NCBI RefSeq assembly: GCF_030272615.1 | Contig: NC_081410.1 | Location: forward strand, 574,890,263 to 574,954,262 | Direction of reading: 5' to 3' | DNA from: Cryptomeria japonica | Taxonomy: Eukaryota; Streptophyta; Pinopsida; Cupressales; Cupressaceae | DNA: 64,000 bases | Part shown: positions 34,011 to 44,429 of the stretch, in pieces | How positions within the stretch are numbered: the first letter of the stretch is position 1 | Layout: every line of letters starts with the position of its first letter | Program-made: the position numbers and the translations under genes | The notes under the pieces: generated by a model | Database searches by the model: none | The model's input: the letters and a program-made list of their open reading frames with translations, nothing else | What the model was told of the DNA's origin: nothing

Positions 34011-35743
34011 CTCTTTGGAATATCCTAATTCAAAAATACAAAAAAATCAAAATTTTCAAAAATACAAAAAAAAAAAAACTATAAAACAAAAAAATCGTTA
34101 CTTGGTGAAAACCTGGCAAACAGGCGCCTTGTGACAACAAAAAAATTGAAAAATCGAGAAAAGTAAAGAGAAATAATTTCGTCCAACGGTGAAAACCACT
34201 TCGGTGGCACCCTGGGCAAGTACCATGGTGAAAACTGGGTCACCAGCGCCATGCGTAGAGACATTGCTCCTCTCTCCTTCAGGATTCTCTTTCATCCTTT
34301 CACTTTGCACACACTCACGACCAATTCATCCATAATAAACTTACCCATTCCCATCATGGCTTGTTATTGATCTACCTAAGATTGGTTAGCCATCCATAAC
34401 CCTCCCTTTTCATTCCCTTTCCATCCATAATAAATCAGCTCCTATCTGTGACTACGACCAATCCTACGTCTAGTGATGGGTGTGGAACTAAGAACATCAC
34501 ATGTTTCGAGGAGTACAGTTTCTTCCAGCTTCCTTCAAGTCTATCCACACACAATCCGCAATAAAGCAACATCTGCATCACAGATCCGCAATAAAGTTCC
34601 ACCTTCTCCACAATAAAGTATCAGTTTCATGGATTCAGTCAGTTTCAGATGAGACACAACAGCAACAATGAGCTTCAACAAAATCAAATCTTTCAACAGA
34701 CTCAGACAACATATGGTTCAGTGCTATCTATCCTTTTTGTGAAAGTGAACATTGTGACCACAATCGAATAAGACTTAAACAAGTGACAAGAGACACTAAA
34801 CTTGAGGACTACAGTGGATGTTGGTGTCGAGTCTTAGTTTTCTTTTGATTTTATCTTTTTGGTGACATGTCTTTTAGCTTTTCCAGGATGTCTTTGACTA
34901 GAGATTCTATCTCCAGGATGTCTTTGACTAGAAAGGCGAGGATGGGGTATCGTCACCTATTTGCATTTGCTGTCTATGGATTATCTCTTAGTAATGCTAT
35001 GACTTGTCCAAGGATATGAGGACACTGTGAGTCTAGTATGAACTGGGGCATTCCTTGTTTGTGACTATCTTATCTCCATGCAAACAGGTACAATGACTTT
35101 CTGGGCCGAACAAATGCCTCGATTGTCATAACCTATTCTGCCATAATAAAGCTCAATGATGATAACGCACAAGAAGCTCTTTCACGTTCATATCTTCTGT
35201 CTTCCATCCCCCTTTCTTGATTGACTTCCATTGTCCTTCTCGAGTCCGCGTAGCCTGCTATCACATGACTGAGTATAATGACACACCAAAAACATTTGCA
35301 TTTCATATAGTTACACCTGCATCACCACATATAAGCATTTCATACATACATATAGATATCACAATTGCATCACATCCTGCACACAACACATGTTAGCACA
35401 TCTCACATTTTCATTATGTAAATAATCATTTGCATTATCATATTCATTTGCATTACATACATTCACATTTGCATCATGCATCACATATACAACATAAAAA
35501 GAACAAAAATATATTGCATTGCATCATATAAGCATCCATATCATAAAACATGTATCACATAAGAACATTTCATCACATAAGGTACACATGCATATAGTTG
35601 CCGCAAAAATGGATCATCTCTCATATATAATCAAAAGTGTCATGATACAATGATGTCAAAAGAATCATATGGCTACAAAATCACCCACAGGTGTCTACAA
35701 TACAAAAATAGTACAATACTGATACATAGGGAGCCCTCTGAGG
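34011..35743. other. Element B region between ORF and PMD pseudogene, non-coding
   Basis: Counterpart of 8872-10596 in element A, with the same A-rich stretch after the ORF, three TCCGCAATAAAG-type words (about 34555-34620), a 30-bp tandem duplication near 34884-34945 and a CA/CAT-rich low-complexity stretch (35290-35640). Confidence 0.6.
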
Positions 35744-36853
35744 CTATGATGAACTCCCTCCCTCGGAGCCGCCTGGCCTCGATGGAGTTTGAGCCCTAGA
35801 AGGACCCACCCCAAGATCAACTCTCCTAGCCCCTGCGTCCCCTGCAACCACCCCTCGTGTCGTCCTATCCAGACAGAGGAACCCACTGATAACTCCTGCC
35901 AACACTATTGGTAGTGCTAATCCTGTCCATGTCATGGTATCCCATGCCACATGTCCCACCCTCATCCCTAGTCCTGGATCCTAGAACACTCGTCTCAGTG
36001 CATCCCTATCTCCGTCTTGATCATAGGGTACTAACTCCCCATCAATCGGTATCCGCAGAATCCTGTAGACATCCTCAAGGGTGACTGTCATCTCACCCAT
36101 CGGCAAATGCAAACTACAAGTCTCTGAGTGCCATCTCTCAGCCAGTGCAGTCAACAATCCCATGTTCACCCGAAACTCAGGCACATACAGAATGTATCTC
36201 AATCCCATAACCTCAATCGCAGCTCAGTCCTTGGCTATCAACTCAGGTCGCAACCTCTGAGTCCATGGGAATCTCTCCCGTGACTCCAACATCGGCAAAT
36301 ACTCCTGCAGTCAAGCAAATCAAATCATGTCAGTCATAGTGACACTCACTGTTCATCACAAAGTGTTGCTATCTATCCTAGTAGTACTCCCTGTTCATCA
36401 CAAAGTACTACATGTGTGACACTCACTGTTCATCACAAAGTGTTACTCACATTTGCACTCCCTGTTCATCACAAAGTGCTGCTCATATTTTAGTACTCCC
36501 TGTTCATCACAAAGTACTCTATCTTGGTACTCACTATTCATCACAAAGTGCCTTGATCTATCTTAGTCTTCCCTAGAGGACCTTCTTGAGTGTATCCTCT
36601 CAGCAGCTTATCCAATCGACAGCGTATGTTCATCACAGAACTGCCGATTTGACCTGGAAGACATAAATTCGCATTTTTGGACACAAACACATTTTCTTGA
36701 CATAAATGCGCATTTATTACATTACCTAGTATGCATTAATGACAACAATAAATGCATCAAAGTACGAGGAGGTTTTGTGGTACTCACTGGCTCTCCTGCC
36801 TCCGTTGGCCTCTAGAATCGGCGAACACGATCGAAACTATGAACAAAAGCCAT
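35744..36853 (-). pseudogene. Antisense plant-mobile-domain (PMD) pseudogene in element B, two exons
   Basis: Counterpart of the pseudogene in A. Exon 1 is 36853-36788 with a TAG after DRVRRF where A has a CAG codon. The GTGAGT donor is 36787-36782, the intron 483 bp, and the CTGCAG acceptor ends at 36305. Exon 2 (36304-35744) is one frame with two stops shared with A (TGA after the LIAKD/LTAED position, TAG after ALRRVF). It keeps the PMD hallmark LTALAERWHSETCSLHLP, GEMTVTLEDVYRILRI and IDGELVPYD. A conserved CTATAAGATA lies upstream (36944-36953). The splice sites are intact in both copies although the frame is not. Confidence 0.75.
36342..36552. repeat. Tandem hairpin array in the PMD intron, element B
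   Basis: Six copies of CTC(A/C)CTGTTCATCACAAAG with flanks ACACT/AGTGT, TAGTACT/AGTACTA, GCACT/AGTGC and GGTACT/AGTGCC. In the last pair the third position can form only a U-G wobble in element-sense RNA. Confidence 0.8.
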
Positions 36854-36943
36854 CGCTGCTGACTGTTGCTGCTTTATTTTCGCTTTGCAATGTGCTCTCG
36901 TGGATGTGTAGATGACAATGAGGATGTATTTTCCCCCATGGTC

Positions 36944-36953
36944 TATCTTATAG
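36944..36953 (-). promoter_or_regulatory. TATA-like box upstream of the antisense PMD pseudogene, element B
   Basis: CTATAAGATA on the minus strand, about 90 bases before the antisense ATG, matching the element A site at 7636-7645. Confidence 0.45.
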
Positions 36954-37177
36954 ATTGCCCTAGCTCTCATTTCCCGAGTCAGTCTTCCGTATCCCGTGAC
37001 TTTGTCACTTTATCCAATCAGTCCATTCTATCCCGTCTTTCTTATCGAGAGATTGTCTGCAATCTTTTCAGACATTTTCATCCAATCTCTCGAGGGGGCA
37101 TATAATTCCCATCTTGGGGCAACTCTGTATCAGTTCATCTTATCTTCTTTGAAACAACGCGACAAGCCGCATTGTCT

Positions 37178-37192
37178 CAAAGAGGGGCAAAA
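37178..37192 (+). other. Polypurine tract of element B
   Basis: CAAAGAGGGGCAAAA directly before the 3' LTR. Confidence 0.85.
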
Positions 37193-37990
37193 TGTAGACA
37201 CTCAAAATTGTCATGTCTAATTAAATAAATATTTTATTTATTTAATTATCTAAGCCTAATTCTTCTATTAATTAAATAAATTTTTATTTATTTAATTAAT
37301 TCATTTATCCTCTTCTAGCCTTATTTCTCATTTAAATAAATACATTTATTTATTTAAATTATCCCTTTCCTAAATTAAATAAATATCTTATTTATTTAAT
37401 TGTCCTACTTCTTCTATTAATTAAATAAATCTTTATTTATTTAATTAATTCATTATCCTTTTCTACACATGACACATGTCATTCATCTCTTAATTCCTAC
37501 ACTACCTACCTCTTTCATTATTTTATTATTTCTTTTACCTACCCTCTAATCCTAGCCGACCTCTCTTTTTACACCTCTCAATCTTAACCCTCCATTTCTT
37601 ATTGTGTCTTCTATTTAAGGAGATGCTTTCTTCATTGTCAAACCCTAATGACATATCCTAATAACACATGCTAATGATCTTTCATGCAACTTGGCTACAC
37701 TACAATTCCACTTGCAACCACATTCCGTTCTTTATTGAGCTCTTGTGCATACAAAAATCTGAGAGCAAGCATATCAAACAAGATCAATGGAGATAGGAAG
37801 AATGGAGATCAAAACCCTATTGGACATGTGATGGTATAATCTTTGTGATTTTGAGTTATTTTGCATTGTCTTAGGTTATCTTCATATGTTATGGTGGATC
37901 TTTGTTCATTGTTAGGCTAGGGTTTAGTGGTTGAATCCATTTTAGTCTTTCAATATTGTTGTTATTTGTTATCCATTTTCACCATATACA
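37193..37990 (+). repeat. Element B 3' LTR (798 bp)
   Basis: Reads identically to 26786-27583 as far as I compared, including the palindromes (about 37218-37453). Confidence 0.96.
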
Positions 37991-39253
37991 GGAGTTGTTC
38001 TCAATCTGGATTGATGCTAGATGGAGGAATATTACTAGAAACAAACAAGGAATACCAAATAAGCTAAATACAACCCTTCAAGCCAACATACAAACAAGGC
38101 GTGGTTGCAAAGGAGGCATGGAAGTTGCTGCAAATCACATGCCAGCTAAAATAGACTAGCCGCCCTATTGAAACCCCCAATATGCATGCTAAATCTTAGG
38201 ACAAGAAGATGTGTCTTCTACCTCTGACAATCTTTGTGCAATCCTGGATAAATCCACTGTCAACTCCTGCTGAGGGCTACGTCCCAGCAAGCTCAAACCT
38301 GGGGTTTGCGTCCCAGACCAAAATCACTCTTCCAGAGCAATTCCCAAATTCACAAGTTTCAAGATGATCAAAGATGCTATCAATTAGGTTTTCATCCCCT
38401 TATAACTCCTTTCCCTTTGCAAGTCGAACCCTAAAGAACAATAAAGCTTGCGCTTTATAATTAAAGTGACACTTTCCCAATTATGGCGTCAAACTATAGA
38501 AAAATATCACTTTATTGTGAATAAATGGCTTCAAGCATCCAAAAAGACTCCAGGAGGTGAGAATCATGTAGCAAAGTTCAAGACCTTTCCAACGAGCTAT
38601 AACACATAGGCATATCAAACCAGATGAAGCCAAAAACCCTTTATTACTCCGAAAAGGCTATATACATAGCCTTATTTTAATTTATTTAATCGCTAACTTA
38701 GGAAATATTTAAATATATTAAAATATTTCCATAGATCCAATAATAGCCCAAAATAACCAACCAAACATGAATATGACTTCTTCACCTGTCTGTGACTGAT
38801 GCCGGACAAGATGAGCCAACTGGCAGTCCCATCCCTAAAATCTAGGGATACTCCTAGAAACTAGGAAATGTGCCCAATCTTCCTAAAATTGAAACCATGG
38901 TATGGTCCCATGGAACCTCAAATATGGAAACTACCACAACCTCCTAAAAAATAGGGAATCACCCTAAAAAGTAGGAACCTCTCTCCAAACAACTATAACT
39001 GCTCAAAAGGATCCTGCTTTACTCCTTGGTTCCCTAGGTGGTCATTCAATCAACTGCCAATTCTCCCTAAAAAATAGGAGACCTCCCTAAAAAGTAGGAA
39101 CTATCATCTGAAGGTCCAAAATGGCTCACAAAGCCCCTGCAAAGCTCCATGACCCTCATAATGAGTCCCCTAACCATGTCATTGACCTACGGGAACTCGA
39201 ATGGTAGGTCAACCCCTGCTCATCTCATGTCACCTAGAAAAGGGGACATTACA
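37991..39253 (-). repeat. Element C 5' LTR, portion right of element B
   Basis: Continues the interrupted LTR, matching 23197-24459, and ends with the minus-strand LTR start TGTAATGTCCCC. The first five bases (GGAGT) are the right target duplication of element B. Confidence 0.93.
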
Positions 39254-39537
39254 AGGTATCCTATACCTTTTCTACATTATACTTTGGAATGTCTTAAAGA
39301 AACCCTAGTAAGTTGCATCACATGTTTCGCTATCTGAAAAACTATGCATATGGTTCCTAGTTTGAGAGGCTACCAAAATATCCTTTCTCCAAACTATAAT
39401 TTTTAGACCAGACAATTATTTCACAAAATAAAACATCGAATAGATGATAAGATAACCATACTAGAAGTTATATTTTGTTTCATTTGTCTTGTGTAGGCTA
39501 TCCATCTGTTGTTTCCACAAGAGCTCACAAAGATCAA
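39254..39537 (-). pseudogene. Decayed large ORF, middle part
   Basis: Between the right end of element C (AGGTA duplication at 39254-39258) and the solo LTR. On the minus strand it reads DLCELLWKQQMDSLHKTNE, then continues with stops. Removing the solo LTR and one AGTCT copy joins it in frame to 42032 upstream; removing C and one AGGTA copy joins it in frame to 22899 downstream. Confidence 0.5.
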
Positions 39538-39542
39538 AGTCT

Positions 39543-42026
39543 TGTTGGCATTGTGTTGTCATTGATGTCAACTGGTATAAGAAGGATATCGGTATAAGAG
39601 ATGTATGTGTTGCACTGTCATGGATGCATAAAGGATGTGATATCTTTGATATCACCTTGTGTTGCAAATCACTGGTAAGGAAAGGAGGTCAATTGGTAAG
39701 AGTTGTGTTGATAGTGAGTAGTTGCCAACCAACAAGCTTATGACAAATGTACAAGAAGGATGAGCGAGGTGTTGAGTTGTTGTTTGTGATTAAGAGGTGG
39801 AATTTTCCTGAGTCACATCAACATAGGAGGAGAAGAATGTACAGATCACTGGTATAATGTGTGGATGCAGAACAACAAGAATCACACTGGATAAAGATGC
39901 AGTCACCATGTGAAGAGATGACCGACAGTAAGTATGCCCCAATTGGATCACATGTGCATGTTTGAAGATATGTTGCACAAACAGGGAAGCCACATGAGTG
40001 CATTGCAGGATGCAGATGACAAGGATCCACTACCATCAATAAGTGGAGCTTATCTCCTATTATGCAAAGTATGCATCTTAGTTATGTGAGATAAGATAGA
40101 AGTAGAAGGCAGGTGATTGAAGGCTCACACTGGATCTACCGATAAATCAAAGGAATGCCTCAAGTGCATGAAATCAGGGATATGCACTGGACTGACAAAG
40201 AAGGCATGTTGTGCTGCCAGGATAGATGAAGTGTGATGGGTTTGTTTCTTTGACAAACCGGTTGAGATATGGTCTGGGCTGATGAAGAAGGCAAGGTTGA
40301 GTAGCTGTAGGTAGAGGACAATGGCCGAATTGAAGATGGAGTTAGTTGAAGGTTGATGACATGGTGTCATTAAGGTGTTTACCGGTAAGTATGTCCACCG
40401 GTAATGTTGACAAAGTGCAGATGTAGAAGGCCCCCATTTGATGAAGGTGATCATGAGGTAAGTTGGCAAATGTGCCGACCTGGTTGAGTGTTCCATGGGA
40501 AGAGAATTCGAGTGCAAGGTTGAAGGCAGACCAGTTAGGGTATAACCGGTAGGGTCTGTGAACCGGTAGATGAACCCGGTTGTGTGGGTGGTCGGTGATC
40601 TTGTCTGGACCGACATAGAATACTTAGCAAAGGTAAATTCTGACAAAGGGGCCACATGGAGGTGAAGTGGCATGCATGCATAGGTCGGTGTGATGTGTCA
40701 ATGAGGTTTTTGGTAACTAGTCCAACATTAATGATGACTGCGAGGCTCGAGGAAGAAAAGTAGAAGATTGTGGCTCGAGATGAAGGAAACAAAAAAGATC
40801 GAGAGAAGAATGATCTTGTAGATTGAAGAGGGTGAAGGAAACTGCATCACACACATGATTGATCAGACAAAAGGCCAAAAAATATGCTACAGACGGCTAA
40901 AGAAAGAAGACGTGTTTCACAAGGTAGACAGATGGGTGATGCTCATTGATTGAGTGCTGAACATTGATCAAGGACATGCTATCATATTGGATTTGATATA
41001 TCACGATGATCAGAGATCAGATTGGATGCAGATTCAATGCATGTCGGAAACCCTAACCGTGCCAATGTTCAAACTCACGTCTTGGTGAGAAAATCTGGAT
41101 ATAAGTATGCGAGCCAAAGATATTGTCTAGGGTTGTTGAATGAAAGCGTGTTAATGTTGCATGAGAGAGGAAATCAGTCAATTACTCAACAAGAATCAGA
41201 GATGAGACTGAGTGTGTGAGTAAGAAATGGTTTGAAGAGTTCAACCAGCAATAGTGAGGCAACTGGTAGACAAGAGTTGCAGAAGATTATGGAGAAGGCA
41301 AGCTAAGGACTGGTAGGAATTAGATGGTAGACATATGACTAAGTTACCAAGACCGGTGGTGGATAGAAGCTGTGTGGCGAAAGAAAAGAGAACCGACAGA
41401 AAGCAGAACTGACAAAAAAGGAGAAGAGGGTGGACAGGCAAGAGTGAAATAAAGAGTGAGGTTGTAGAAGTGTGAGGGTTAGTAGAGAAACGACAGTGAA
41501 TTGGATAGAAGATCCAGCAGAGATATTTGCAAAAGAGTTAAAAAATCCTTTTGTAACAAGATAATTAGCTTGTAAATGATTATGTTTTGTATTCACTGAG
41601 ATGTAGCTCGGTGCAGGGGTTGTAGCTACTTGGGTTAGTGCCCTAAGTCAGGGGTTATATCTCCTTGGGTTGGTACCCCAAATCAGGGATTGGTGCTCCT
41701 TGGGTTGGTGCTCTAAATTAGGGGTTGGTTCTCCTCGGGTTGGTGCCCTAAACATTGTAATCAGAGATTTATTGTGAGGCTTGATTGGAGCAGTAGACTC
41801 CAGTAGCATTTCTCACCGAGGTTTTTCCCATCTTGGGTTTTCCTCGTATATGCTGGTGTCATGTGATGTCTCTTTTACGTGTGATTGCATTTGTGTTGGT
41901 CTCCCCTCTAACCAGTAAGTCACATTGAGTTAGATTTGATAACCAGTATACACACATAGGGTAGTTAAAGGGAAAAGTTTGAGAACCACTGATTCACCCC
42001 CTCTCAGTGGTGCATTGTGTCTAACA
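39543..42026 (+). mobile_element. Solo LTR, Copia (SIRE-like) type
   Basis: 2484 bp from TGTTGGCATTGTG to GTGTCTAACA, flanked on both sides by AGTCT (39538-39542 and 42027-42031). No internal region lies on either side, so it is a solo LTR left by recombination between the two LTRs of a once complete element. It contains GGTTTTTCCCATCTTGGG near its end, a motif also seen in the other Copia-like LTRs here, and many CCGGT words. Numerous short open frames inside it are not genes. Confidence 0.9.
41614..41753. repeat. 35-bp tandem repeat, four units, inside the solo LTR
   Basis: Four exactly 35-bp units containing CAGGGGTT, CTTGGGTTGGTGC and CCTAAAT variants, diverged from each other by a few bases. 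Confidence 0.85.
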
Positions 42027-42031
42027 AGTCT

Positions 42032-43190
42032 TTCCCTTCTTTCACCATTTTATATACAATGTGAATGGATATTATGGTAGCAAAACCTTCTCTATTAGTA
42101 AAATATATATTGTAGGCAATGCCCATGGTAGCATAGTGGACCCCTAGATCAATAATTGCATCCACTGTCAAGGTTCTCTTATTAAAGTTGGCTTAGGTAA
42201 GTTTGAGAACATCATTATTTTTCACTAACTTTAATGCCAATACTTCTCTAATGGAGAACAACCTTTTAGCATCTCTTACAACTTCTTTTGTGATCCTGTA
42301 GGGTTGGTCAAGGTAGATAAACTCCTCATGAATGTAGCTCAACGTAATCTCGGTCCATTCTTCCTCATAGAACATCATAAAACCCTTCCAAATGTTCAAT
42401 TTCTTCTCCTCCACATTGGCATACTTCAGTTTCAATATGAAATTGTCATCCAACAATTGCTTGTTCCTAAACTCTTCCATCTTTACATGATTGTATTCAT
42501 TCAAGGGTGAATAAATGTAAATGTTGTTTCCTTAGTATGAATCGCATCAATGGAAATGCGAGAAAATGCTCCACCTTTGTTAGTCTTAGTAAATATGTAG
42601 GGATGCTTTTTGAATATTGGTATTGGCTTCTCCATAATATCGACTACCATAGGTGTAGCCACGATTAATCGTCTGATGTTAGGGTTGTAGTAAAAATGAA
42701 AATACTTAGAAATATAAGTGTTAGGGTTTCCACATGAGTTCTCTTTAGAAATATTCTTCACTTCTCATCTCTTTATCACTCTTAAATGCATTAAATGAGA
42801 TAAAACATTGATCAAGTGTCACCTAAATACCTTTCCTATTTGCCCTAGCAGGTTCGTATTGAATGCACTTAGATTTTAGAAACTTTTAACCATTTTGTCA
42901 TATCAAGGCTCTATAAAATATTCAAAAAAGTTTTGCAAAGAGAGAATATGCTCCAAAAATTTGACAAAAGACATAATATGTCACTACAAACTAGTATGTT
43001 GAAGATTTCAACATCTTTGCTTCACAAGGGTTTGAAAATACTACAAATGCAAATCCCCCTAAACCAATACCTTTTCTTTTTAGTTTTCAAAAGAACCATC
43101 TGCACCATCTTGAGGTACAGATCCATCCATCACCTCACTTATTTCTTTCTTCTAAATTTTGTTTATTTTCTTCTTCATTTAAATCAGATC
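42032..43190 (-). pseudogene. Decayed large ORF, N-terminal part
   Basis: Minus-strand coding remnants with stops: frames at 42761-42501 and 42504-42193, then continuous sense to the solo LTR (TLTVDAIIDLGVHYA, then IAYNIYFTNREGFATII and HIVYKMVKEGKD). The blocks YRITKEVVRDAK and NDVLKLT look like a structured protein rather than random sequence. It belongs with 39254-39537 and 21460-22904, together about 2.9 kb of former coding sequence split by two later insertions. I do not recognise the protein; it has no RT, integrase or protease motif. Confidence 0.5.
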
Positions 43191-44410
43191 AACCTTCTTC
43201 TAAGGAGCAGAGGGTCTATCATTCTTCCCCTTGCAAAACCTTGCAATATTTCTTGGTTTGTTGCAATTATAGCATGTGGTACCATGCCACAGACCATTTC
43301 CACCTCTTGTCATATTAGATTTGTAATCAACAAGCTTATGGCCAAAGTTGTTGCATGTGTAGTAGTAACCATAGAAGGATTGAGTTGTAATAACATTGTT
43401 CTTATTCATGAAATTGTTCCTCGTCATTTTTCTTCTACATTCACTAGGCTTATGAGCAAATTTATTGTAAGTATAGCACTAGCCACTAAATGATTGAGAG
43501 TACCTTAGAAATATAAATGAATTTATGCTCATTCTACTTCTACATTCAATAGCCTTATGTCCAACTTTATTTCAAAAATAACAATTACTATTAAAATATT
43601 AAGAGTACCTAGTTTAAGCAGTTTGCTTAGGACATGAGCTTCTAAAATTCTTCTTCTTGTTCTAGACTTGTTTGAAGTTGTTCTTCCTTTCCTTTGTCTT
43701 CTTGGATTCATCATGTGCATTTTCTTTTTCCTTGTCATTCTTCTCTTCAATCTTATAACTTTTTCTCTTCTCAAAACAAAGGCCACCCTTGTCTTTTTGT
43801 GGTTTTTGATAACTGAGTACCTCATCAAGGAGGTCACTTCCACCTTTGAGTTTCAAACCTTTCTCTATCTGTTATTTTGAATCCTCTAACTAATTTCTCA
43901 AACCCACAATATCTCCATCAAGTTTGTTGCATTCAATAGATTTATCATGAAGCTTAGTCTCTAAAAACTCAATAATCTTCTTGCCTTCTTCAATTTGAAT
44001 CTTTAGGTTAACTATGTCATCCTCCGCCTTCTTGAGTTTATCATCACATTTTTTGCTTCCTTCATTCTTATTTTTCAATCTGATAATTTTATTTTTTGCC
44101 ACTTTGATTTTGTCTTTGCATTCCCTACGTTCTTCAATTTGAGCTTTCAGTCTGACAATTATCTTTTCTACCTTATTGAATCCCGTCTTGTATTCTTTAA
44201 ATTATACCTTTGTAACATCTAGGTCATCAAGAGAAAGCTAGATTTTTGCTTCAAAATCCACTTCACAATCATTTGGATCATTATCCCAACCAACAAGTTC
44301 CATGGCCTCTAGATATGGTTCAAGATAGATTATGTTTCAGCCATTGCTCTAGATTCTATGTGTTTAAATGTAGGATCTACCTCAACTGTTAGACTATTAT
44401 CTTAGGAACC
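43191..44410 (-). pseudogene. Decayed Copia-like Gag
   Basis: On the minus strand downstream of a PBS. A Lys/Glu/Leu-rich coiled-coil segment (VNLKIQIEEGKKIIEFLETK) is followed by GSDLLDEVLSYQKPQKDKGG and a Lys/Arg-rich linker. Then come two zinc-knuckle-like motifs, YTCNNFGHKLVDYKS and CYNCNKPRNIARFC. In the second the usual His of CX2CX4HX4C is Asn, and in the first the last Cys is lost. Stops and frameshifts are frequent. The order coiled coil, then knuckles, matches SIRE-type Copia Gag. Confidence 0.6.
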
Positions 44411-44413
44411 TTA

Positions 44414-44424
44414 CTCTAATACCA
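44414..44424 (-). other. Primer binding site of the Copia-like element
   Basis: TGGTATTAGAG on the minus strand, one mismatch from the initiator tRNA-Met site, five bases after the LTR end. Confidence 0.65.
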
Positions 44425-44429
44425 AAAGT

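Larger units (their letters stand above)
26786..37990 (+). mobile_element. Element B: complete non-autonomous Ty3/Gypsy LTR retrotransposon nested in C
   Basis: 11,205 bp on the plus strand with two 798-bp LTRs in which I find no difference, so this is the youngest insertion in the window. It has the same plan as element A: PBS, long leader, gag-protease-GPY/F ORF, antisense PMD pseudogene with hairpin array, and polypurine tract. It differs from A mainly in leader repeat modules and in small lesions. The ORF of 1345 codons is almost complete, so this copy could still supply Gag and protease, while pol would have to come from another element. Confidence 0.96.
22905..39253 (-). mobile_element. 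Element C: non-autonomous LTR retrotransposon, host of nested element B
   Basis: Minus strand. The two LTRs are each 1555 bp once element B and its 5-bp duplication are removed, and the AGGTA duplication is perfect. The internal region is only 2029 bp (24460-26488), with an initiator-tRNA-Met PBS, one acidic ORF and a polypurine tract, and no gag, protease or pol that I recognise. Without B the element is about 5.1 kb. About 16 differences in the first 297 bp of LTR alignment make it clearly older than B. Element D at the right edge is a diverged relative. Confidence 0.93.

Noticed and set aside
40125-40792. Open frames of 182 and 85 codons on the minus strand
   Set aside because: They lie wholly inside the solo LTR with no domain and biased Pro/Thr/Ser content, so they are chance frames.
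42933-43493. 186-codon plus-strand frame
   Set aside because: Shadow of the decayed Copia-like gag on the opposite strand, which carries the zinc-knuckle remnants.
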